Shown here: in pieces, positions 22,562 to 34,149 of the stretch
How the letters are laid out: every line of letters begins with the position of its first letter
Position numbering within the stretch: position 1 is the stretch's first letter
Assembly: GCA_950295325.1 (NCBI GenBank)
Contig: OX485804.1
Location: 43,338,001-43,402,000 of the forward strand
From: Polytrichum commune
Taxonomy: Eukaryota > Streptophyta > Polytrichopsida > Polytrichales > Polytrichaceae
Reading direction: 5' to 3'
Length of the DNA stretch: 64,000 nucleotides
The notes under the pieces: generated by a model
Told to the model about the DNA's origin: nothing
Seen by the model: the letters and a program-made list of their open reading frames with translations, nothing else
Databases searched by the model: none
Translations under genes and position numbers: made by a program

Positions 22562-24513
22562 TTCTCTTGAGTTTACAATGAGACCATCCAAAACACCATT
22601 ACACTTGCTTCTTGATTTGGGTCCATGCTTCCTATGGTCACATCAAACAAAGTGGAGTAAGCTTACCATTTTGTAGTCCCTTGGCACTATTTGGTGTAAT
22701 TGATTGTATGTCCAACACTTCTTTAGAGGGAGTGAATGCATAACAATCGTGGTTACCAAATATGAACACATCTCCCTCCACACTAGTCAACCTAAACTAA
22801 GAGGGACCTAAATCAAGAAGACGCTCTCTCTAGATATTTGGATAGGCATAGAGAGTTAAAGCCCTAGTCAAACCTCTATCAATGCTTGAAAGTGCTCTCT
22901 TCATAACATTTCATGTTTTATGTTAACCTTGACATGGTTATTTTATTGATATAAACACATACACAATATTCTCTTACACATTTAGGAATGATAATATTAT
23001 GTATAAAGTAGCAATTTTTTTGAATGGTGGTGCATTTGCCATTATACATCATGACTAAGCAATAATAATAGACTATGGGAAACCGGGATGCATATTTAAT
23101 TTGTGAGTTGGACCACATTCAACTCATGCACAAGAGCACACTTCCGTGTACCAGACGTACCAACAAAGCAAAATAGAGTTAGTTGACATTGGCGAAGCTT
23201 TCATTAGTATCTTTAAGCATAATTTTGCCCAAACACTTCCATGTTGAGTAAGGGAGGCACGTGCAAAATTTGAGATGGTAGATTCCCCTTGTTGTCCAAC
23301 ATGCAAGTTGGAATGTGGCCATTGTTCCATTTGCCAACGTTGCTTGACTTGACATTCCGTGGGGGAGGGCGAACCAACCCATGTATATTGGTTCCTTGTT
23401 GGATGAGTACAACCTTACCTCCAAGGTACCAAGTGTACGGGTTGGTTCACCCTCCACTAGATGTCATGCAAATGAAGTAAATTATAAGATGGGTAACCTT
23501 GGACAAGGTCTGAATAATAAGAATGTGGCACCATGAAGATATTTGATATTAACATGCAATGATTTACATTACAATACTAAGAGCCCCCTAGGGTTCCCTT
23601 CCAAAACAAGGCAAGGGTAAATTGTAGGCTCATCACTCCAAAGCCTTTAATTCAACAACAATTATGCGCTTAGACACTTTACTATGCAATTGCTAAACCA
23701 ATAACATGTGCAGGTTGTTGGCAGACCCATGTGAGGCCCTTGCCGACAACCACTGTGTCAATTTTTAACCAATGATACTATGTGAATTGATTAGTTGGTG
23801 TCGGGCCTAGCTATTGGTACCCTCTTGTAAAATGAACAATACTTAGGTTGACCACTATTCATTTTGCAAGAGTGGCCCAACATAAGTGGGGTATTATTCT
23901 TCCAAAATGCATGACACCAAGGGCGCAACACCCTAGTGTTGAGTGATGATACGTAGGATATGCTCCAACAAGTTTACGAAAATCAAGTTTTTTATTCGCT
24001 CAAATGAAAGTCAATTTCCAGGTTCTAAAAAAAAGAGGTCATCCGGTGCCCCTTCTCAAACTTCATTCATCCCTTAAAATTGTGTCAACCATTGATTTCT
24101 ATAATATGGGGAAAATGAGTGCAAACTTGCATGTGGAAGGGGGTATAAGTTTTTGCCGTCTATAGTCGAAGCATCTATTTATGATCAAGACCTTATCATG
24201 AACCTATAGGGTGTCATAATTTTGATAAGGCCGGAACCAATAGTGCCATGACACATATCCCTAGTTTTGATGCTAAAGTGAGGAGGAATGAGCAGTTAAA
24301 TGAGCAATTATGACATGCTCTAGACAATGGTAATATGTTCGGGCCAACTTTTGGCTTCAAAAATTCACATCAATTTCAATTTAGAAATCAAATTACCAGA
24401 AAATTTGTAGTCCTCTTGATAACTATCTTCCTACACACACAAAAATTGCACCGCTTTATACTTCTCCAGAACCGGCGCAAAATCTCTTAATTGATTGGTT
24501 ATGGGCGCCTCTA
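21956..24513. other. Gene-poor DNA with one microsatellite
   Basis: A (CT)n tract followed directly by (AT)n lies at about 22520-22558. A short hairpin (CTCTTGTAAAATGAACAATA against TATTCATTTTGCAAGAG) spans about 23832-23873. Otherwise I see only short frames without motifs. Confidence 0.4.
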
Positions 24514-24800
24514 CACTACACGGAATACGACATTTAGTGTTTGATTATATTTAATGTTGTTATCACCCTACCTTGCTCAACATTAATTTTCAATTCCTTG
24601 ACAATCAACGTTAGAAAATATGTTGGAATTCTCCTTGTATCATTGTTATTTTTATTTCATATCCTTAGTAACACTAAATTCAAACATGTAACATCCACAC
24701 ATTGCCATAGTGAATATGTAGCGTTTAAGTTTTCATGTAATGTTACTTACTTTCATAGGGTTATTAACATTTAGTGTATGCGTTCGTATTTAGTGTAGTG
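24514..24800. mobile_element. CACTA-like terminal-inverted-repeat MITE, 287 bp
   Basis: The left end reads CACTACACGGAATACGAC. The right end on the opposite strand reads CACTACACTAAATACGAA, and a further ACATTTAGTGT block is present in both arms. CACTA ends are the signature of En/Spm elements. No convincing 3-bp target duplication is seen. The element contains no transposase. Confidence 0.55.
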
Positions 24801-25337
24801 CCTTTTTGCCGACTTTGCCATCACATGCAAAAATGCCTCTCCCAATCTTGGTTGTTTTGGCAATGGAATCCCTCCCTCCCTGTCCCATGCAAACAACAAT
24901 GAGGGCATGCCACATGAACTCCCGGATTTCCACGGTTCATGTATAAGTTGGTTAGCTAGCCCCCAATTACCAATCCCATGGCCATAATTTCATGTGACAT
25001 GTATGGACGGCTTCTCCGCCTATGATCATGTGAAAAAAATAAAAATAAATAAAAATAAATAAATATATATTTGGGTATCTACATAAACTCATGCATTAGG
25101 AAAAGGTGACAAATTGACAATGCATCTACATTTCTAGGTTGTTTTGACTTTGGAAATAGCATCGGAACAATCCATAAATGTGTTTGTCTCCTCTCCGCAT
25201 AATTGCACAATTATGGGTGATGATACGTTGAGGATAAAGTCCATTCTTCAATCATCATTGTAGTAATGTGTATAAGCACATCTTCGATAGTCAACATACC
25301 TCATGGTGTTGGGTGGGAGGAGGGGGGAGGGGGAGGA

Positions 25338-25567
25338 CACCACACTAAATATGATATTTTGTGTGACTTATTGTTCGGAGTTACATGTTCCTATATATAT
25401 TTATTATTAATGTAAATTTTTTTACCAAGTAAAGAAGTTAATGTTTTATGGTGTCCAAACAACCAATTCGACTATGGTTGGTTAAAAAATGAGATGCAGA
25501 GTAAACAATTATAGCATTGCATAGTTCCAAATAGTTAGTCACACTAGATATCATATTTAGTGTATTG
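25338..25567. mobile_element. CACTA-like MITE, about 230 bp
   Basis: The left arm is CACCACACTAAATATGATAT and then GTGTGACT. The right arm on the opposite strand is ACACTAAATATGATATC and then TAGTGTGACT. The arms pair over about 30 bp with a few mismatches. The same ACACTAAATATGATAT core forms the termini around the LINE at 37658-40946, so they are one family. Confidence 0.6.
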
Positions 25568-26535
25568 TTCTCTCTCTTAAGTATGACACGTTTAGGAAAC
25601 ACACAAAAAGTTGTATCATCGAGGTGTTGTCTTCTCATTAATATGACAAATGGCATAAAATTGTCGTAGTATTGAGAAATTACAAAAACATAAGTAATAT
25701 AAACTTTAAAATATATACAACGAGTTTAAGCAATATAAAGGGTATGAAATAATAACTTATAACTTCAAACAAATACAAATATTCCCAAGAACTCTTGAAA
25801 TTAGAGTCCAAAGATCTCTAATGTTGCTTGCCCAAGTTAGCAACTGTCATCTTATTTGAATTCCCTACTAACTTTTGAAAACTAATAATTTCATCAACAC
25901 CAAACTATAAAGAGTTCTTTAATAAGAAACTAAACAACAATGATGCATGACATTTAGCATAAAGATATTGGTGATACTATATCACCCGTGTACAAGGCCA
26001 ACATACTAGGTAGGAGGCCACTCTAACCCTAACCATGTCCATTCTACAGTAGTAACCCTAATTATCATGAAGTTCCCAATGATAAGTGAAGTTTCCAAGT
26101 AGTTCCCAAGTGAAAATGAATGTATTCTAGATGTACATAACATAGATGAAAGAAATTTTAGCTTTAGCTACCTCTTTAATATGACAAAACTGAGATTCTA
26201 AATGTCACGTTATCAAGTGTCGTAGTTGTATAAAGAGGGAGTTTTGGACTAAAAAGTTTGGTCGTGCAAAAATGTGTCATAATATCGAGGGTGTCATATA
26301 AACGAGTGTCGTATTAACGAGGTTAAACTGTATGCGCTGAATTATGGCTCTCAGAATATCACTTTTTGAAATTCATATCAATTGTAAACAAGCTCCAAAT
26401 TTCTATGCGTTTGAACATGACTTCTGCAACCGCATTCACGGACCACCCAAGATTAAAGAGTGTGAAAATCGAAGTTGCATTTCACAGCGAAAGTGGAAAA
26501 CTACCATTCAAGACCCGCCAACGTTAGCTATCATG
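25568..26535. other. Intergenic; one pogo/Tigger-like right terminus
   Basis: The end at about 26280-26332 (ATAAACGAGTGTCGTATTAA followed by CGAGGTTAAACTG) has the style of a pogo/Tigger-type terminal repeat next to a TA. No matching left end was found. The rest is AT-rich without coding signs. Confidence 0.35.
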
Positions 26536-26539
26536 CACA

Positions 26540-27138
26540 TTATTCTCCCCTTTAAGTACGCACTTTGAACCATAGCCACTGGTGTGCACTTAATTGGTAG
26601 GTGCGTACTTTACTCATATCACCAATGTTCCAGATTGGCCTAGTCAGAAAAAGTAATCATTTAATATCCATCTAGCTTACCCCTAAAGAATACATGCTAG
26701 GGTGCTAACGAAGCCGCTGGTTTTGTTCAATCCCCTTCTCATCGAGGCTTGATGTTGATGGACAAGCTTCGACAACCTCAAAAGATGAACCACCTATCGA
26801 TGACGGAATCCAACCTATCGAGACAGTTCTTGAATCTAAAGGTGCTACCGACTTCAAAGGCTTTAAAGCTCCTTGACATCGACGACCAATTGCTTTGCTC
26901 CGATGTTCAAATAGAAGCTGAACAAATGTATGATGAACTGCGACGACCGTTTGAGACGTTCCAGCGAAACGCTAACAAACTAACATTGAATGTCAAGTAT
27001 AGAAACTTCGTGACAAATGACTCTGCATGACATGCTCAAACAATAAAATATGAACCCTGATTTTTGTCAAATAATTTGCGCACTTAACCGGGATGCGTAC
27101 GTACTTAAACGGGTGCGTACTAAAGCGGGAGATACTAT
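26540..27138 (+). mobile_element. Pogo/Tigger-like (Tc1-mariner) relic with a transposase C-terminal fragment
   Basis: The left end TTCTCCCCTTTAAGTACGCAC faces, on the opposite strand at 27138-27110, GTATCTCCCGCTTTAGTACG. Both lie next to a TA, the Tc1/mariner target. The inner frame 26749-27030 (93 codons) contains LPTSKALKLLDIDDQLL and an acidic-basic helical tail (EQMYDELRRPFETFQRN). This reminds me of the C-terminal tail of Tigger transposases, but no catalytic DDE region is present. The superfamily call rests mainly on the termini and is tentative. Confidence 0.4.
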
Positions 27139-27339
27139 GTAGCTTGTAGACCAATAGAATAAAATAAAAATGCGACCTAACACACATTCGGATACATGAA
27201 GAGTCATTTGACACAGTGACAAAAAAGCAAGGACCATGTGGAACCCGACAACCAGGGTCCTTCTTTAGTAAGTGATCATTGGCAAGAGTTGAAATAACTT
27301 ATGCAAAACTTTATGGGGCCGCAATCTAGGTGGAGTCAC

Positions 27340-27545
27340 TGCTACTTACAGATGAACCAGTTGACTTTCAGAAATAACCAGTCGCAGTTCAAGACTCCAA
27401 GAAAATTAACGATCATTTCAGAAGAATCTAAGGAATATGCCTCAAATTAATAAAGAAGAAATAAAAGATGTCAACATGTAACCGGTTGGACTTGGAAACC
27501 GATTATGCCCAAAAATCTCTCCGGACACTGGCCGCAATTCAGGTT
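27340..27545 (+). repeat. Dispersed ~200-bp repeat, uninterrupted copy
   Basis: Key blocks are CAGATGAACCAGTTGACTTTC, AAGAAAATTAACGATCATTTC, AGAAGAATCTAAGGAATAT, AAATTAATAAAGAAGAAATA, CATGTAACCGGTTGGACTTG, and CCCAAAAATCTCTCCGGACAC. Copies occur at 5620-5720, 13330-13535 (minus, intron 3), 36785-37410 (minus, split by a MITE), 45880-46560 (plus, split by a MITE), 46555-46690 (plus) and 48670-48735. Class unknown. There is no coding sequence. Confidence 0.7.
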
Positions 27546-27622
27546 TTAGTACTACTGAATGTACTTAAGTCACGTCACACCATGATTCATTACCTTCAAG
27601 TTATGAAGATTATCGTAATTTA

Positions 27623-28212
27623 GGGCCACTTCACACACAAGGCTGAAGGCCCTTGACCATGGCAATGTAAGAGCTCTCATTGGTTGAAAAGGCGGAGACC
27701 GTCCAAGTTCACTTCACACTAGGAGGTGAAGGCCTAAAGGCCCAAAGAAAAGTTCATGGATGAAAAGTATACATGGAGTCTTACATGGCTGGTTGTGGAT
27801 AAGGGTGCATGGTCTACCGGAATTTGCGTCAGACCCACCTCCAAGAGGTGGGCTTGACGCAAATTCCGAGAGACCATGATTTTTTTAATATTTTTTCTAG
27901 CAGGACATATTTCAGGACAGACTGCATTGCAGATTCCATAACAGATTCCAGGACAGACAAACACCACCAAGTAATTATCTTAAATTGATAAACTTGGAGA
28001 AATATTATATTAAACCAAATCCTCCCCTCTTTTTCCGCCAACAAAATATGCAATGGTCCCGCAACATGGTTCATTCTCACTTCACACTATGCTTGAGGAC
28101 CCAAGACTACATAAAATGGCTTTCCCAATACCCATGGTACGGCCTTTGGATGAGAGTCAAGGGTCCTCACCATTACAAGGTCACGCCTCTTGGCTCATGT
28201 GTGAAGTGGCCC
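27623..28212 (+). mobile_element. Tourist-like MITE (GGGCCACTTCACAC family), 590 bp, copy 1
   Basis: The ends GGGCCACTTCACACACAAGG and (opposite strand) GGGCCACTTCACACATGAGC are flanked by TTA on both sides (27620-27622, 28213-28215). The centre (27808-27878) is a 34-bp stem with four mismatches around CAA, built on CGGAATTTGCGTCA and CCCACCTC. The copy at 33509-34101 is the same sequence in the opposite orientation. The short frames inside are not genes. Confidence 0.88.
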
Positions 28213-28444
28213 TTAGCTCCAACTCAAAGCCTCCGATGATTCTCCTGCGTCTATTAACAGAAGTATCATCATTATAACCTGCAAACGCCACTACAATCAA
28301 CAAGTAGTGTCAAGTCTCAACTTCTAGAGTTTTAAAACTTATGTTACATATCTAAAGGATGCAAACTCCTCCAAACTAAAGTTTATCTTTAATAACTAAA
28401 GGCCCATCTTCACCTAGCTTGACCAAATAATCAAAGTTTTTTCT

Positions 28445-28925
28445 TAAAACCGCCTGAATTTCTCTTGGTTATGGAGGAGGCACCCCGGTTATTCCGATGC
28501 ATCTACAAGAACTTGCTCTAGAGATTTTCAAGTAGATTTTAGTTAAGTACCTTTCACACATGTTCATTATTCTATTTATCAAGCGATGACATGTTGGTTA
28601 TTTTTTGAAGCAAGGCCAAATGTCTTACCACTCACAAGCTCCTCGCGATCTCACAACTTTAACTAAATGCAACTAATCACAAGGATCGGAGGTGCCACTA
28701 AGTTATGTGGAAGGTCCTACATTCTTGCATCATCTCTACTTACAGATAGGATGGTTGTTGCTTGAAGCTTAAAACCTTTTTTTAAAACCATGCCACATTC
28801 TTTGTCAACTAGGCTCAGGACTAGATAGCAATGATGGTGTGGAAGGCATGTTTTTATAATGAAGTTTTTAGGCTAAGTGGGTTCTGCTAAAGTCAAATGG
28901 GAAGGGGCATAATATCTAGTTATTA
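28445..28925 (+). repeat. Dispersed ~480-bp repeat, partner of 38014-38533
   Basis: The blocks GCATCTACAAGAACTTGCTC, TTTAGTTAAGTACCTTTCAC, ACACATGTTCATT, GGTCCTACATTCTTGC, CATGCCACATTC and CAACTAGGCTC occur in the same order and spacing at 38025-38520. No ORF, terminal inverted repeat or poly-A tail is evident here. The partner copy interrupts a LINE, so the sequence was mobile. Confidence 0.7.
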
Positions 28926-30480
28926 GGTAGTTCGCCATTTAATGATAGCTTAGTATACTTTAGTAGGAATGGAAACAAGGGTCTTTTCGTCATAATATGT
29001 CACCTAGGACCCTTCACTGAGAGCATATATGTGAGTTGAATGTTCGTCAAATAGACATTTTCAACAACAAGGATTAGTTTTGTACTCCCTCTGTTTTAGA
29101 ATAAAAGTTGCGTTTTAGAAAATCCGTGGGCTTAAGGTCATTTTTTGCACTTTTAGCACAAAATTGTGTGCGTTGCATAGCTCTCACTAAGCGCTTTCTG
29201 GCGAGCTAGGGGTGTCCATAGTAACACCCGTTCATCACCATTGATAATTGACACCGATTGATCTCACACATAAAACCGCGTTGATGTGCGTCGACGCTGC
29301 CGAGTCCAAATATCAATCGTTAAACAAGTGTGAATTGTTATTTGACTTGGTAGTTCATCAACAACAACATTTACATTGATTCTGGCAACATTCCAGTTCA
29401 TTTGGCGAACTTTGAGAGAAATTTCACCGAATGTAACTTTTATTTCGTAATGCAATTTATGTCCAAATGTAACTTTTATTTTGAAACAAAGGCAATATGT
29501 CTTAGGCGAGAGAGTGTGTCTAGTGGACCATGTCGAACAAAAATATGTTTTCTATTACACTTTGTATCTAATTCAATGTAGCCATAAATTTAAATATCCT
29601 TGTGATACTTAGGGTTTGGGGTAGAAGGGTTTAGGGTTTAAGGTTTAGGATTTAGGTGTTCCTAAACCCTTTACCCAATATATCCACAAATACTTGATGA
29701 TTAAACAAAGGGTCAATTGCATTGTACTTAAATCGGCGTGGCCTCGCATTATTCATGAATGAGGGCTATGTAAACGATCTTGCACTCATTGGATGGCAAC
29801 TAGAAGAAGATGATGGTTAATGTCCATATCTTAACTCAAACTCATGTGTTGGTTCTAGGTCATCCACAATTGAAAGAAATGCTTAAAATCCTTGAAACTT
29901 GTGCATAATACGTAGTTCAAATGAGGCATGCTTTGGGTGTGTTGGACTCCCATGTCAATTGTTGACAATAATCATGGGCTCTCTCTCTCAAAGTAAAGAG
30001 GAAAAACCATGGAGCCATGAGGTCATGTTTTCACCTCCCCCCCCCCCACCACCACCACCACACACACACATTTTGCATTGAGACTCCTTAATGCTTCAAG
30101 AATAGATAAGAGAAAGTCTTATTCGATTTCGTTTTAATTTGAAGGAGAACGATGCTCCAAAGTTCTTCTTGAGGCTTGTAGAAGGTCACCAAGAAGAAGC
30201 AAATTTATGTTGGTGGTCTAGGGTCAAGGAGGAAACAAATTTGCATGCCCCGGGGTGTTGCAAGGATCTTTAATAATGTGGGCTACACCCTGAACCAAGA
30301 ATGTTTCAAAATTGGCATTCAAGCTCATTGTGAGAGACACTCATTCACCAGTCAATACACTTTGACAACCTCTACAATAGCATATGGACTCCGATATTGA
30401 AAACTAAAAATGTCGCATATTCGTATTCTAATCATATACAATTGATTGTATTTCTATTGATTTGCTTAACCCATAACATA
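28926..30480. other. Gene-poor DNA with a telomere-like tract and a microsatellite
   Basis: About 29608-29681 holds degenerate TTTAGGG units (AGGGTTTAGGGTTTAAGGTT) that invert at the end (CCTAAACCCTTTACCC), forming a weak hairpin. About 30037-30070 is a C-run, (CCA)n and (CA)n composite microsatellite. A duplicated ATGTAACTTTTATTTYGTAA / AATGTAACTTTTATTTTG block lies at 29430-29482. No gene is seen. Confidence 0.4.
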
Positions 30481-30618
30481 GTTCATGTGGACCATGACAA
30501 TATAACCATGGGATGCCCCAACCTAGTGCAAACTCATACTTGATTTGAGTCTCCTCTAAGTTTGAATCTACACTATGTTGGGCCATCCCATGGTTATATT
30601 CTCAGGGTCCACATGAAC
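30481..30618. repeat. Fold-back element, 48-bp arms, 138 bp
   Basis: The left arm GTTCATGTGGACCATGACAA then TATAACCATGGGATG (30481-30528) pairs with 30571-30618 with about five mismatches across a 42-bp loop. No clear target duplication is present. It may be a very short MITE or the folded remains of one. Confidence 0.7.
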
Positions 30619-31577
30619 GAATGCACATTGCTTTACAATGTTATGCCATCCCCCATCATCCACATGTAGAAAACCTAGACTTGCACTAGCTACCCCAACC
30701 TGAAAACTTCAACTTTACAACCGTTGAATCTCCCCAAAATATTGTTAAACGGAAGAGTAGCTTTTTATCTTCCCGAATCTTCATGATGGGGTCGGTTTCC
30801 ACATACAAGTGGTTGACATAAAATATGTGGGTAATAGTGGATTGACTTGCCCTCGATGTCAAGGGTGTCATGATGAAAATTCCAGGCTCATTGGAATCTA
30901 CCTTTGGACAATAAAGGACCAGATATTATCTCACATGAGTCGATGTTATATAGTGTGGGACACACTACATTTGATGTAAAGTTATTATACCCAAAGTCAA
31001 CACATGACCTAAAACCATCACCCCAGAATCTCGTACAATAGATACAAATGAATCAACACCTTCCAAACATCAAATATAAGTGTTGGGTGCAGGTCACCTA
31101 CTACTAAAACTTCAAACCCTTATAAAATTTGCATACAAATGTCCAAACATCTTTAGTGTGCTGGAATCCTCTTGATCTCATGAAGATTCTCTTTATGAAT
31201 ATGAATGTTGTTTTTTTTAATGAAAGAAAGTATGCTCAACGCTTATTATGTTGGTTCCATGTGCTTACCTTATAGGTAGTGTAGTGTAGTGTAATGTCGT
31301 GTTGTAACCCCTTCAAGTCCAAAGTGTTATCCGAATCATTTTATCCCCAAATATCTGTGAGTTAGATACTTGACGTCGGGACAAAGGGTCAACATTGTAC
31401 TAAAGCAAAGGGGATTTGGCATGACATGGCATAGGGAAGAATTTTGTGTACCCCTGAAGTTGCTGCTTCCGGTGACTTCCGCTCCTAAAGTGGGAATGCG
31501 GTGGAACGCAAGTGCAGGTGTGAATGGGGTTATGATTGCTTCCAATTTTTATAAATGCATTGCGTTCAACGTTGACC

Positions 31578-32470
31578 TGGCATGGACATGATGCTGAGCT
31601 GGCAGAGAGAGAGAGACAGTGTTTGTCCTTACTGGCAGACCCTCAAGCTTCCAGTGACCTGTTTGTTAAACATTAAGTTATTGTGCCGGGCACCAATACC
31701 GTAGCTCTCTAGCAGCTTAAGCGGAGAGTGATTAATTTTAAAGGTGTTTAAATTTTTGGGAAATTAATTTTGTAGAGTTTTTAAATTAAATTAAAATTAA
31801 AATTAAACATTCAAAGAGTGCTTTAAGTCACAAAATCGTCATAGATGAAATTCGGAAAATTGTCCATGAGTTTTAGAAATGACTTGGATGAATGTCTAAC
31901 TTATTTGAAATTACTTTGTGAATTAGCTCAATTTTAGAATATTATTTTATGTGCCGCCTAACTTGCTTTGATCAATTATTAGGCAGAATGGTGTCCAAGT
32001 TGCTAGAGAGCTATAGTATATGTTTATTCATTTTGTTATAACATAAAATTACTCAACCTAGGGTGTAACTATCCTAGTGTCAGGAATTATGGGAATTTTA
32101 GGGAGAGTTATAACTCGTTTTGTTCACATACCTTTACAAAATGAACAATTTTTAGTTTAAGTAGCATGAAAACTTGATAAATTCATGTTGATGTGGCATG
32201 GACATGGTGATGAGCTGGCAGAGAAGGAGAGAGAGACAAGGTATGTCTTTATGAGCCAATCCTCAAGCTTCCAATGATGTATTTGTCAACAGTATTGTGC
32301 TTGGGCACCAATGTATGTTCATTCATTTTGCTATAACATGACATTACTCATTACTAGGGTGCCACATCCCTAATGTTGGGAATTTTGGAAATTGTAGGAG
32401 AATCATACCTTACTTATGTGCAGTCATTGTTACAAAATGAAAATTTTCTAGTTCAATTATTATTCGAGCG
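31578..32470 (+). repeat. Two direct copies of a ~280-bp repeat, the first split by an insertion
   Basis: Copy 1 is 31578-31698 plus 32017-32160, and copy 2 is 32190-32470. The shared path is GGCATGGACATG, GAGCTGGCAGAGA, CCTCAAGCTTCCA, GGGCACCAAT, TTCATTCATTTTG, TATAACATGACATTACTCA, and later GGAATTTTGGAAATT. Copy 2 runs straight across GGGCACCAATGTATGTTCATTC and so preserves the unoccupied site of the insertion in copy 1. Confidence 0.75.
31699..32016. mobile_element. Short TIR element, about 318 bp, inserted in the direct repeat
   Basis: The left end CCGTAGCTCTCTAGCAGCTT pairs with the right end, which on the opposite strand is CTATAGCTCTCTAGCAACTT. The inside is very AT-rich (TTTAAATTAAATTAAAATTA). 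The junction is defined by comparison with the empty copy at 32190-32470. The flanks (ATA before, TATA after) allow a TA or ATA duplication, so Tc1/mariner-type is possible but not proven. Confidence 0.75.
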
Positions 32471-32834
32471 AACCAACAATTGGGTCGGAGTTCGGTAACG
32501 GGAGTGCAAAATATTCATTGGCTTTTAGTGTTAATGTCAGCCAACAATCTGTTAAATCGTTTGCACGCCGGGGTCCGTGCAACATGTCATTGCATGTGGG
32601 TAACCTAACCTATGATCGGGGAGAACCGACGGCTAGTTCATTATCAGCCGATGGATTTCCCCTCATGGCCGGTCCAAATTTCCAACCATCGGATGGCAAT
32701 CCGACTGTAATTTCAATCCTCCGGCAATTAGCCGATGGACCATAAAATGTGCCGGAAATGTAGCCAATTCTTCTTGTGAGTTACTGGATTTCAACCGGAA
32801 GAAGTATTCAAATTTCAAATACTGGCCGATACCC

Positions 32835-33020
32835 ATGTCTACATCTAACTTAGAAAGTATGATGCGTGTTGCTATGGAAGGCCCAGACAATGATTTTGAT
32901 GACATTCTAACAAGTGCTCTAGATCTTTGGAAGGATGCTGCTAAGTTTCATTATTTGTATAGCAATCCAGAGCGTTATTTGTTTGGGGCATCTGATGATG
33001 CACTTGAGGAAGTACCCTAA
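32835..33020 (+). pseudogene. Possible C-terminal fragment of a hAT-derived / ZNF862-like protein
   Basis: A 61-codon frame reads LESMMRVAMEGPDNDFDDIL, then ALDLWKDA and YLYSNPERYLF. The pattern (L)MRI..EGP followed by a hydrophobic-acidic stretch, ALxLW and a basic or aromatic end is what I recall from the C-terminus of plant ZNF862-like and hAT-derived proteins. Nothing upstream continues the domain, and its flanks are packed with GCCGAT-containing non-coding sequence. A short, isolated exon is an alternative. Confidence 0.25.
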
Positions 33021-33508
33021 ACCTTAAACTTTTTGAATTATGCAACCTTTCCATGACCAAATCCAATTGCTTCTATGAAGAATTGGGGGACCCTTGGCCT
33101 TCAAGCGGTGAAGACATTGCTAGGTTCAATTCCTGCCAAGGATATTGACTCTTCAAGTTTTGAACATGCCTTTCTTTCCACTTATTCAAGATTTTGTACT
33201 AAGAAATGATTTCAAATAACTTTTCATACATTTTTCAAACAATGAGTGCCGACATGAATTCCATTTAATCGGATATTGGCCAATGAAAATATGAAAATAT
33301 AGGCAATTGGCCGATTGATTTTACAAAAGACCGGCTCTTGCCGATGTAAGTTGGAAAAAATCCGACCCTTCGTAGCAACTACCGGCAATTAGCCACTAAG
33401 GCTTCAAAAACTTCTCGAACTCTGAACCTAGCCAGGTCATATGCATATAGGCATAACTACTAGGCCTACCCCTTCCCTCTTTAGAAAGTGTGTAGAGGGG
33501 TAAGCTTA

Positions 33509-34101
33509 GGGCCACTTCACACATGAGCCAAGAGTTGTGACCTTGTAATGGTGAGGACCCTTGACTCTCATCCATAGGCCGTACCATGGGTGTTGGGAAA
33601 GCCATTTTATGTAGTCTTGGGCCCTCAAGAATAGTGTGAAGTGAGAATGAACCATGTTGTGGGACCATTGCATATTTTGTTGGCGGAAAAAGAGAGGAGG
33701 ATTTGGTTAAATATATATGTCTCCAAGTTTATCAATTTAAGATAACTACTTGGTGGTGTTTGTTTGTCCTGGAATCTGTCTTGGGATCTTCCATGCATGC
33801 AGTCTGTCCTAAAATATGTCTTGCTGGAAAAAATATTAAAAAAATCATGGTCTCCCGGAATTTGTGTCAAGCCCACCTCTTGGAGGTGGGTCTGACGCAA
33901 ATTCCGGTAGACCATGCACCCTTATCCACAACTAGACATGTAGGACTCCATGTAGACTTTTCATCCACGATCTTTTCTTTGGGCCTTTAGGCTTTCACCT
34001 CCTAGTGTGAAGTGAACTTGGACGGTCTCCGCCTTTTCGACCAATGAGAGCTCTTACATTGCCATGGTCAAGGGCCTTCAGCCTTGTGTGTGAAATGGCC
34101 C
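33509..34101 (-). mobile_element. Tourist-like MITE (GGGCCACTTCACAC family), 593 bp, copy 2, inverted
   Basis: This is the reverse complement of the 27623-28212 copy, with the same ends and TTA on both sides (33506-33508, 34102-34104). The central hairpin is at 33846-33916. The two copies are collinear throughout apart from small changes. Confidence 0.88.
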
Positions 34102-34149
34102 TTAGTAATGTTGCAGGATATTATTCATTTACTTTTTAAAATTAGAGTC

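Noticed and set aside
28053-28277. A frame with GSFSLHTMLEDPRLHKM, nearly repeated at 33396-33668
   Set aside because: It looks like a conserved small protein family, but both frames lie wholly inside two copies of the same MITE. The similarity is DNA-level, and other copies do not keep the frame.
29608-29681. Telomere-like TTTAGGG tract as evidence of chromosome fusion
   Set aside because: Only a few degenerate units with an inverted end. Too short and irregular to support a fusion.
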